This document shows positions 26,326 to 33,364 of a stretch of 45,266 nt of DNA, piece after piece (the stretch's first letter is position 1; every line of letters starts with the position of its first letter). The stretch is from contig JAHDQJ010000020.1 of assembly GCA_018433865.1 (NCBI GenBank), forward strand, positions 1-45,266, written 5' to 3'. The notes under the pieces are model-generated. The model ran no database searches and was not told the origin of the DNA. It saw nothing but the letters and a program-made list of their open reading frames with translations. Position numbers and translations under genes: made by a program. Source of the DNA: Spirochaetales bacterium (lineage in GTDB: Bacteria; Spirochaetota; Spirochaetia; Sphaerochaetales; Sphaerochaetaceae).

Positions 26326-27444
26326 TCAACCCGACATCTTCGAGCGGTACCGCTCGACTTCCCATCCGCGGATGAACTCGATCTGATCGTCATCCATGAA
26401 TCTCGGCCCCCCGAAACTCTCGGTGAACACCGCGACCTTCACGGTATCCAAGAAGAGCAAGAGCGCCGCCTCGCTGGTCGCGAACACTGCGGTATCCTGG
26501 ATTGCGACAACCTTCGCCGGCACCTGGTAGTCCTGCTCGAACTGGTGCAGGCTGGCAATGATCGCCGCCACCGGATCGGCTGCACCGAACACCTCCTCCG
26601 AAACCCACAGCGGCTTGAAGCCGCTATAGACGATATGGTCGGGAGTATAGGCGGAAGAGACTGAGGCGAAAGAAGATGCGTCTGCAAGACGGTTCATCAC
26701 CTCCCGGTTCGCGACGATGGGGAAATCGGTACTTGCCTTGAAATGGCTTCGCATCGCCTGCTGTACCAGGGCAACACGCTTCGCATCGACCTTGACCTCA
26801 CCGAAGATCGGTTTGCGGACCAAGCTCTTGGCGAGCGTCTCCATGATCTGGTCATAGGAGGCATCGATGCCCTCTATGGTATCGGATCCCACGAATACTC
26901 CGTGGTTCTGCAGGAAAATCATCGCAGGAGGAGCATCATGGCTCTCCAGGTAGGCGGCCATCACATCCTTGACCTTCTTCGCGAGAATGTATCCGGGGTT
27001 CACCAACGGAATCCAGATCGCATCGGGGAAGAGCCGGTGCATAGACTCCTCGCCGCTTTGGCCGCAGGTAAGCCCGTTGACGATGGCAGGGTGGAGATGG
27101 ACCACATAGTCGAAGGGGATCAGTGCGTGCAGCAAGGCTTCCACGCTCGGCCGGCCACTCTCTCCCGCACAACGGCTCTCCATCATATCCTCGAGGATTT
27201 GCTTCTCCCTCTGCTCGGGAACCGTCGGGTACTGCTTGTCCCAGATAGCCTGGAGGCGGTCCATGGACATCGCGACGAACCCATCGCGCCCGATGGTACC
27301 CAAGGCATGGCCCGAGGCTTTCACATACATCACCGAATCGGTCTTCCAGGAGGTGTTTCCTCCGCCGAGGAGGACCATCCGGGCATCCGCTCCGTAACGA
27401 CGCGAGACTTCGATCAACGTTGAGATATCATGGTCGGCCATCAT
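26326..27444 (-). CDS. L-rhamnulose-1-phosphate aldolase, class II (RhaE aldolase-domain type)
   Basis: This 372-residue class II aldolase/adducin-family protein has GGGNTS (27-32), VKASG (41-45), the metal-binding HLH (116-118), and QNHGVFVG with a third His. It resembles the aldolase half of the bifunctional RhaE enzyme (aldolase plus lactaldehyde dehydrogenase); the dehydrogenase half is absent here. It splits rhamnulose-1-phosphate into dihydroxyacetone phosphate and L-lactaldehyde. GAAGGAG precedes ATGATG. The start overlaps the rhaA stop by four bases (ATGA). Confidence 0.87.
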   Translation of the reverse strand: MMADHDISTLIEVSRRYGADARMVLLGGGNTSWKTDSVMYVKASGHALGTIGRDGFVAMSMDRLQAIWDKQYPTVPEQREKQILEDMMESRCAGESGRPSVEALLHALIPFDYVVHLHPAIVNGLTCGQSGEESMHRLFPDAIWIPLVNPGYILAKKVKDVMAAYLESHDAPPAMIFLQNHGVFVGSDTIEGIDASYDQIMETLAKSLVRKPIFGEVKVDAKRVALVQQAMRSHFKASTDFPIVANREVMNRLADASSFASVSSAYTPDHIVYSGFKPLWVSEEVFGAADPVAAIIASLHQFEQDYQVPAKVVAIQDTAVFATSEAALLLFLDTVKVAVFTESFGGPRFMDDDQIEFIRGWEVERYRSKMSG

Positions 27445-28697
27445 GCACGCTCCTTCAGTATGTTCTTCTCATAATCTGCGACGGACTCGATGATCGCAAG
27501 GTCATCGGGAGCGTCGAATCGCTCACAGTAGCGGTTCCAGACCGCTCCGAACGGCATGGTGTGGAGCGCCTCGAGCAGTCCCATCTTGGCATAGCCGTTC
27601 CCTTGTGCCTCAAGGGCCACCAGCTGCCCATGCGGTTGGAGCAACGCGAACAACAATGCCTTGCGCATGGAACGGGCTCCGGTAGCCCATGCTCCGATGC
27701 GGTTGATCGATCCGTCGAAGTAGTCGAGCCCGATGTGGCAGGACTCAAGCCTTCCGCTGCGGACGAGCTCCTCGGCAACCGAACGGACCTTGTCGGAGAA
27801 CAGAACCACGTGGTCGCTGTCCCAATGCACCGGACGACTGACATGGAGCAATACTTCGTCCTGGAAGAGAAGTATCGAGGAGAGCTTGTCCGCGATATCC
27901 TCTTCGACGTGGAAGTGGCCGAGATCGATGCAGAGCATCTTCTCGTTGCGGGCGGCATAGTTCATGTAGAATTCGTGGCTTCCCACGACGAAGGATTCGC
28001 TTCCGATGCCGAACAGCTTCGTCTCGATCGCATCCCGCATGTGCTCGGCAGGATAGGAGACGCTGAAAATCTCGTCCAACGATTCCTTGAGTATCCTCCG
28101 GTAGCCGATCCGGTCGACCGTCAGGTCCTTCGCACCGTCCGGCACCCAGGTATTGAGGATGCACGGGGTACCGAGCTGTTCCCCGATCCATGCGGATATC
28201 CTCCGGCATCGCTTGGCATGCTCGATCCAGAACGATCGGACCTTCTCATCCTTGCTCGCCAGGGTATAGCCTGAGTCTGCAAGGGGGTGGCTGAAGAACG
28301 TTCCATTGAAATCGATGCCGATGCCGAGCCGCTTCGCCCATTCGACCCACCCTGCATAATGTTCCGGCTCGATCCTGTCGCGGTCGACGAACCGTTCACC
28401 GAACTCTCCGTAGCTTGCATGAAGGTTCAGCCTGTGGGGTCCGGGAACCAAAGCGAAGACCTGTTCAAGGTCCGCGCGAAGTTGTGCGATATTCCGGGCC
28501 TTCCCGGGATAGTTCCCGGTGACCTGGATCCCTCCACCGTTGAGAGTGGCGCTTGGACGCTCGAAACCGCCCACGTCATCGCCTTGCCAGCAGTGGATCG
28601 AGATGGGGATGGATGCCAACCGACTGATGACGGCCTCCGTATCGATACCGAGCTGGCCGTAGGCTGCCCGGGCACTCTCATACTCTGTGTTTCCCAT
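27441..28697 (-). CDS. rhaA: L-rhamnose isomerase
   Basis: This 418-residue protein has RhaA landmarks: SIHCWQGDDVGGFE near the N-terminus, LGIGIDFNGTFFSHP, SHEFYMNYAARNEKMLCIDLGHFH with metal ligands, and the C-terminal LDYFDGSINRIGAW. It converts L-rhamnose to L-rhamnulose using a divalent metal. GGAGG five bases before the ATG. It is the first gene of the minus-strand rhamnose operon, divergent from the AraC-type regulator. Confidence 0.95.
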   Translation of the reverse strand: MGNTEYESARAAYGQLGIDTEAVISRLASIPISIHCWQGDDVGGFERPSATLNGGGIQVTGNYPGKARNIAQLRADLEQVFALVPGPHRLNLHASYGEFGERFVDRDRIEPEHYAGWVEWAKRLGIGIDFNGTFFSHPLADSGYTLASKDEKVRSFWIEHAKRCRRISAWIGEQLGTPCILNTWVPDGAKDLTVDRIGYRRILKESLDEIFSVSYPAEHMRDAIETKLFGIGSESFVVGSHEFYMNYAARNEKMLCIDLGHFHVEEDIADKLSSILLFQDEVLLHVSRPVHWDSDHVVLFSDKVRSVAEELVRSGRLESCHIGLDYFDGSINRIGAWATGARSMRKALLFALLQPHGQLVALEAQGNGYAKMGLLEALHTMPFGAVWNRYCERFDAPDDLAIIESVADYEKNILKERA

Positions 28698-28721
28698 GTA
28701 TTCCTCCCATGATGAACAGTC

Positions 28722-28735
28722 AGCATAGGTATGCT
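28722..28735. promoter_or_regulatory. Palindrome in the rhaA/regulator divergent region
   Basis: AGCATA-GG-TATGCT is a perfect inverted repeat 25 bases upstream of the rhaA start and between the two divergent genes. It could be an operator or a leader hairpin for rhaA. Confidence 0.4.
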
Positions 28736-28758
28736 ACTCCCGAAATGGCGATCCCGCC

Positions 28759-28799
28759 TTGACAAATCGGCCAACTTTTAGCACTATTTTATCATCATG
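28759..28799 (+). promoter_or_regulatory. Promoter of the AraC-family gene, leaderless pattern
   Basis: A perfect TTGACA (28759-28764) is followed by CACTAT (28782-28787, 17-base spacer) or TATTTT (28785-28790, 20-base spacer). The ATG is at 28797 with no Shine-Dalgarno, so transcription probably begins at or a few bases before it. Confidence 0.45.
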
Positions 28800-29678
28800 A
28801 ACCTCAAGCTCCTCTCCTCCGATTATTTCTACGATCCCTCGTTCAAGATGAAGGTGATCGAGCGTGATCCGGAGCTCCCCTACCCGTTGCACAGCCATGA
28901 CTTCTTCGAACTCGTGGTGATCGTATCGGGAAAGGGAACCCACTACACGGTCGCAAACTCATTCTCGCTGCTTCCCGGCAATGTGTTCGTGATCACCCCC
29001 GGACTTGAACACGGATACCGTGATGTGGAGAACCTCAGGCTTTACAACATCCTCTTCGACATCAAGCTCTTCGACGAGGCGTTCTTCGATTTACGCAACA
29101 TGCCGGGATACCACGCTCTGCTGCGGATCGAACCGAACTACCGGAATGATGTGGGGATTTCCACGCTGATGCAGCTTACTCCCGCGCAGATGGCCGAGAT
29201 CGTACCGCTGCTCGAACACATGCAGCTGGAAGCTGATGCGATCGAGACCGACATCGGGGCACAGACGCAGGCATTCGCCTACCTCCTCCACCTACTGGTC
29301 ATCCTCTTCCGAATCTACGCGGAGCATCCGCGGAAGGACAACCAGACGATCATGCGCATCGCGGATGCCCTGAGTTTCCTCGAGTCGCACACCGATCGCC
29401 CTGTCGGAACGAAGGAGCTGATGGAGTTGACGAACATGTCGGCGAGCACGTTGAACCGCCACTTCAGGAATGCGACCGCTCTCTCTCCCGTGGAGTTCCA
29501 CATCCAGCGCCGTATCGAACGGGCATGCCGGCTCATCCGCACCAGCGGACTGAGCATGGGTGAGATATCGGAGGCAACGGGATTCAGCGACGCGAACTAC
29601 TTCAGCCGCCAATTCAGGAAGGTGATGGGGATGAGTCCGATACAGTATCGCAACAACCGGGCGATCTGGTACCGGTGA
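28797..29678 (+). CDS. AraC-family transcriptional regulator
   Basis: This 293-residue protein has an N-terminal cupin-like sensor half (YPLHSHDFFELVVIVSGKGTHY, about 23-44). The C-terminal double helix-turn-helix (about 195-293) ends IGEISEATGFSDANYFSRQFRKVMG-like, the classic AraC signature (positions about 256-280). It is divergent from rhaA, so it most likely activates the operon in response to L-rhamnose or a pathway intermediate. No ribosome site is seen. Confidence 0.88.
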   Translation: MNLKLLSSDYFYDPSFKMKVIERDPELPYPLHSHDFFELVVIVSGKGTHYTVANSFSLLPGNVFVITPGLEHGYRDVENLRLYNILFDIKLFDEAFFDLRNMPGYHALLRIEPNYRNDVGISTLMQLTPAQMAEIVPLLEHMQLEADAIETDIGAQTQAFAYLLHLLVILFRIYAEHPRKDNQTIMRIADALSFLESHTDRPVGTKELMELTNMSASTLNRHFRNATALSPVEFHIQRRIERACRLIRTSGLSMGEISEATGFSDANYFSRQFRKVMGMSPIQYRNNRAIWYR

Positions 29679-29686
29679 CACCGTTA

Positions 29687-29715
29687 TTGACAGAGCAAGT
29701 ACGGACCGTTATCGT
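29687..29715 (+). promoter_or_regulatory. Promoter of the GHMP kinase gene
   Basis: TTGACA (29687-29692), a 17-base spacer and TATCGT (29710-29715). The gene start follows at 29743 after a GGGGAGG ribosome site. Confidence 0.45.
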
Positions 29716-29742
29716 CGACCACGTACAGGGGAGGATCATTCC

Positions 29743-31035
29743 ATGACGGATCTGCACGGATTGCGCTCATTCATCGGAAGCGAGGCATTCACAGCGCTTC
29801 TGACTCGACTCTATGGCGATGCACGCGAGCTGGAGATGCAACAAAAGCGATACGCCCGGCTGATCGACTCTTGGTACACGCGTTTTCCCACCCACGCACA
29901 CCACATGACAGGATTGTTCTCCACAGCCGGCAGATCCGAGCTCGCGGGAAACCACACCGATCACAATCTCGGAAAAGTGATCGCGGCGACGATCAATCTC
30001 GACACCATCGCAGTCGCATCGGCAAGCGACGACATGACGGTCGAGCTTTGTTCGGAAGGATTCCCTCCGGTGCAGGTGGACCTTCACGACCTCTTTCCGG
30101 TACCGCACGAGCAAGGAACCACCGATGCGCTCGTCCGGGGAATCGCCGCCAACTTCGTGAAGCGGGGATTGGCTATCGGAGGGTTCAAGGCGACGACCTC
30201 TACACGCGTGCTCAAGGGCTCGGGACTCAGTTCCTCCGCTGCGATCGAGATCCTGGTCGCCACGATCTTCAACAACCTCTATGACGACGATGTGCTCGGA
30301 CCTGTCGAACTTGCCATGATCGGCAAGGAGGCGGAGAACCACTACTTCGGCAAACCTTCCGGACTGATGGACCAGGTGGCATGTGCGTACGGGGGAATCA
30401 TCGGCATCGATTTCAAGGTCCCTCAGCAACCTGCCATCACGCCGATCGGATGCGACTTCCGGAGCCTCGGATACGATGTGCTTGTCGTGGACACCGGGGG
30501 AAACCACGCCGACCTGACCGCAGATTATGCATCGATTCCAAGTGAGATGCGCGCCGTTGCCGCCTTCTTCGGGAAGGAAGTGCTCCGCGATGTACCCTTT
30601 CCGCTTTTCATGGAATCCCTCGCTTCGGTGCGCAAGAGCGTACAGAACGATCGTGCGATCCTCAGGGCATGCCATTATCTTGCGGAGAACGAACGGGTCG
30701 ACGCGATGCTCCCGGCACTGCAACGCGAGGACATGGCAACATACCTCACGTTGGTGCGAGAATCGGGTGACAGTTCGTCCAGGTTCCTCCAGAACCTCTA
30801 CAGCAGTACGAACACCGGCGAGCAGGGCCTGGTTCTGGCCCTCGCCGTCACCGAACGATTCCTCGGCAAAGAGGGTGCATGCCGGGTCCATGGCGGCGGT
30901 TTTGCCGGCACCATACAAGTGTATGTCCCATGCACCATGACCGAATCCTATGTCGACAGGATCGAATCCCTCTTCGGTACGGGTTCGGCGACCACCCTTG
31001 CGATCAGGCACCTTGGCTCTTGCCGACTCGCATGA
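29743..31035 (+). CDS. Galactokinase-like GHMP sugar kinase
   Basis: This 430-residue GHMP kinase has the sugar-binding signature GRSELAGNHTDHNLG (63-77; classical galactokinases have GRVNLIGEHTDY), the phosphate loop GSGLSSSA (about 159-166), GLMDQ with the catalytic Asp, and the C-terminal HGGGFAGTIQV. An N-terminal extension of about 50 residues precedes the fold. Annotation pipelines would call it galK. No other galactose gene is near; it lies beside the rhamnose regulator in a cluster lacking a rhamnulokinase. The true substrate is open. Confidence 0.75.
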   Translation: MTDLHGLRSFIGSEAFTALLTRLYGDARELEMQQKRYARLIDSWYTRFPTHAHHMTGLFSTAGRSELAGNHTDHNLGKVIAATINLDTIAVASASDDMTVELCSEGFPPVQVDLHDLFPVPHEQGTTDALVRGIAANFVKRGLAIGGFKATTSTRVLKGSGLSSSAAIEILVATIFNNLYDDDVLGPVELAMIGKEAENHYFGKPSGLMDQVACAYGGIIGIDFKVPQQPAITPIGCDFRSLGYDVLVVDTGGNHADLTADYASIPSEMRAVAAFFGKEVLRDVPFPLFMESLASVRKSVQNDRAILRACHYLAENERVDAMLPALQREDMATYLTLVRESGDSSSRFLQNLYSSTNTGEQGLVLALAVTERFLGKEGACRVHGGGFAGTIQVYVPCTMTESYVDRIESLFGTGSATTLAIRHLGSCRLA

Positions 31036-31144
31036 AAATGCACATACTTCACGTGCACCTTCCTTGTCGGTCTTCGCATGATTCGCATACGGCAGGGAGC
31101 CCAAGGGAACGATGGACAGAAATTCCACGCAAGCGAGGCTGAGC

Positions 31145-32350
31145 ATGAAAGTTGTCTACGTAATCGGCACCTGCGACACGAAGTCTGCAGACCTGCTGTT
31201 CGTTGCAGATTCCATAAAGGAAACGGGAGTCGGAGCGACCATAGTGGACGTTTCGACAAAGCGGCACCACACTGTGGTCGACGTTTCCAACACGACGGTC
31301 ACACAGTATCATCCGAGTGAACCGGGCTTCATGCCCGACACCTTGGAACGGGGGAAGGCCGGAGTCATGATGAGCGAGGCGCTCGGTACCTACCTGCTCA
31401 CCAGGGAGGACCTCGGGGGAGTCATCGGGATCGGAGGCTCGGGCAACACCGCGATCATCACCGCAGCGATGCGCAAGTTGCCAGTCGGCTTGCCCAAGCT
31501 CATGGTCTCGACGATGGCAAGCGGAGATGTCGGCGGCTACGTGGGTCCCACCGATATCACGATGATGTATTCGGTCACCGACATAGCGGGATTGAATCCG
31601 CTCTCACGGGTAATCCTCGGCAACGCGGCACACGCGATCGCGGGCATGGTGAAACATGCAGTCGAAAAAGCGCAGCAAGACAAACCGTTGTTGGGGATGA
31701 CGATGTACGGAGTCACGACTCCCGCGGTCATGGAAGTCAAGAGACAGCTGGAGGACAGGTTCGACGTGTTGGTGTTCCATGCTACCGGTCGGGGAGGACA
31801 ATCGCTGGAGAAGCTGATCGAATCGAAGATCATCACCCATATGATCGATTTGACGACCACCGAGATCGTGGACCACCTGTTCGATGGACTGATGACCGCG
31901 GGGGAAGACCGCCTCGGCGCCATGATCCGGACCCGCATCCCCTATGTGGCTTCGGTGGGGGCGTTCGACATGATCACCTTCGGGGCAAAGGAAACGGTTC
32001 CGGAACAATACCAGAACCGACTCTCGCAGATGCACAATGCGAACATCACGCTGGTACGCACCACGATTGAAGAAAACAGGATCGCGGGGAAATGGCTCGC
32101 CGAGCGGCTGAACATGATGGAAGGCCCGGTGAGACTCTTGATCCCTGAAGGGGGACTTTCGCAACTGGACGCCCCCGGGATGCCCTTTCATGATCCTCAG
32201 GCGAACGGGGCCCTCTTCGACGCGATCGAAGAGACCATCGTGCAGACCGAGGACCGACAGGTGCTCAGGGTCCCCTGCCACATCAATGATCCGCGCTTTG
32301 CCGACCAGGTGGTCGCATCATTCAAGAGCTTGTGGGGACTGGGAAACTGA
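31145..32350 (+). CDS. UPF0261 / Tm-1-like ATP-binding domain protein
   Basis: This 401-residue protein starts MKVVYVIGTCDTKSADL, the usual UPF0261 N-terminus, and has IGIGGSGNTAIITAAMRKLP, SGDVGGYVGPTDI and GVTTPAVMEV. Plant Tm-1 relatives bind ATP; bacterial members often sit beside sugar or phosphoenolpyruvate-hydrolase-like genes and lack a settled function. The ATG at 31145 matches the family start; an ATG 11 codons upstream is possible. It follows the GHMP kinase by 109 bases on the same strand. Confidence 0.82.
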   Translation: MKVVYVIGTCDTKSADLLFVADSIKETGVGATIVDVSTKRHHTVVDVSNTTVTQYHPSEPGFMPDTLERGKAGVMMSEALGTYLLTREDLGGVIGIGGSGNTAIITAAMRKLPVGLPKLMVSTMASGDVGGYVGPTDITMMYSVTDIAGLNPLSRVILGNAAHAIAGMVKHAVEKAQQDKPLLGMTMYGVTTPAVMEVKRQLEDRFDVLVFHATGRGGQSLEKLIESKIITHMIDLTTTEIVDHLFDGLMTAGEDRLGAMIRTRIPYVASVGAFDMITFGAKETVPEQYQNRLSQMHNANITLVRTTIEENRIAGKWLAERLNMMEGPVRLLIPEGGLSQLDAPGMPFHDPQANGALFDAIEETIVQTEDRQVLRVPCHINDPRFADQVVASFKSLWGLGN

Positions 32351-32798
32351 GGCCGGCCAATCGTCCTACCACAAACTCGATCTGACGGGTACAGGCGGTG
32401 CGCCACCGACCATCCGACAAGAAGGCATCATGTCCCCCGGGAAGGGAAAAATCGTATCCGCAGAGATCCTTGCATGCATCTGACCCGAATTCGTCGATGA
32501 ACGCCTTGCGAAGGTCGATCATCACCTCCCTCGCCTGACGCTTTGCCAGCGCGTGGTCCGCAAGCGACCTCCCTGCCAACTCTCCCACGGCGATCGCAGC
32601 GCCTGTCAAGGCACCGCAAGTCTCCCCGCTATAGGCAAAGCCGCCGTTGAAGACCATCGCCGCACAAGAGTCGTCCGATCCGGGCAGTCCATACAGCCGG
32701 CGCAGTGCCAGGCAGGTAGTCTCGGCACACCCGTAGGCATTGTCAGGCCGAAGGAAAAGGGTTTTCACCATCGAAAGGCTATGAGGTTCATCATCCAT
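32322..32798 (-). CDS. C-GCAxxG-C-C family protein
   Basis: This 158-residue Cys-rich protein carries GCAETTC (23-29), a Cys after a short loop, then GGFAYSGETCGALTGAAIAVG, and later DACKDLCG. This spacing defines the C-GCAxxG-C-C family, thought to be membrane-associated or redox-active but of unknown function. GAAGGAG lies about ten bases before the ATG at 32798. The 3' end overlaps the convergent UPF0261 gene by 29 bases. Confidence 0.78.
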   Translation of the reverse strand: MDDEPHSLSMVKTLFLRPDNAYGCAETTCLALRRLYGLPGSDDSCAAMVFNGGFAYSGETCGALTGAAIAVGELAGRSLADHALAKRQAREVMIDLRKAFIDEFGSDACKDLCGYDFSLPGGHDAFLSDGRWRTACTRQIEFVVGRLAGLSFPVPTSS

Positions 32799-32880
32799 GG
32801 GTAGACGCTCCTTCCCTATCCTAGCGAAGAGCGCATCCGAACGCAAGGAAATCCGCACAAGCACATGCGGCTCGAAGCAC

Positions 32881-33147
32881 TCAATTGGTCAGCTTGTCGA
32901 GCAGCCTGATGATCTCGCCGATCTTTTGATCGACATCGGTACCGCTTGAGAAGGACTCGGCCACGCAACTGTGGAGGTGTGCCTCAAGCACCAGCTTGTT
33001 CGTCTTCTTCAACAACGCCTCCGTTGCGAGCAGCTGATTCGAGATGTCCATGCAATAGCGATCCTCATCGACCATCCTCAGGATGCCGTCGATCTGTCCG
33101 CGAGCCGTCTTCAGCGCCTGGGAAACCTTGGCATGATCGGCCTTCAT
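32881..33147 (-). CDS. csoR: CsoR-family copper-sensing repressor
   Basis: This 88-residue all-helical DUF156 protein has the Cu(I)-binding set Cys32, His57 and Cys61, in the Cys-x24-His-x3-Cys spacing of CsoR (not the FrmR or RcnR pattern). Copper binding releases it from DNA. It is the second gene after copA with one base between, and GGAAGGAG precedes the ATG. The likely target is the operator upstream of copA, so the operon regulates itself. Confidence 0.92.
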   Translation of the reverse strand: MKADHAKVSQALKTARGQIDGILRMVDEDRYCMDISNQLLATEALLKKTNKLVLEAHLHSCVAESFSSGTDVDQKIGEIIRLLDKLTN

Positions 33148-33148
33148 C

Positions 33149-33364
33149 TCACGCTCCTTCCGAGATGCCGGTCACTTCGTAGCCGGCGTCGACTACCGCT
33201 TTGCCGAGAGTCTCATCGGCGAGCGGTGCAACGAGGGTGATCTCAGCCTTCTTGCCTTGCAAGTCAACCTTGGCAGAGACCCCGGGAAGTGCATTCAACG
33301 CCTTCTCCACACGTCCTGCGCAGTGCATGCAGGTCATTCCTTCGATATGCATGGTCTTCTTCAT
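33149..33364 (-). CDS. copZ: Possible internally initiated CopZ chaperone (in-frame within copA)
   Basis: Codon 776 of copA is an ATG preceded by AAGGAG at eight bases, as good a ribosome site as any in the window. Translation from it would give a 71-residue protein starting MKKTMHIEGMTCMHC, the size and sequence of a free CopZ copper chaperone. Whether it is made separately cannot be told from sequence; the longer fused product is certain from the open frame. Confidence 0.45.
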   Translation of the reverse strand: MKKTMHIEGMTCMHCAGRVEKALNALPGVSAKVDLQGKKAEITLVAPLADETLGKAVVDAGYEVTGISEGA

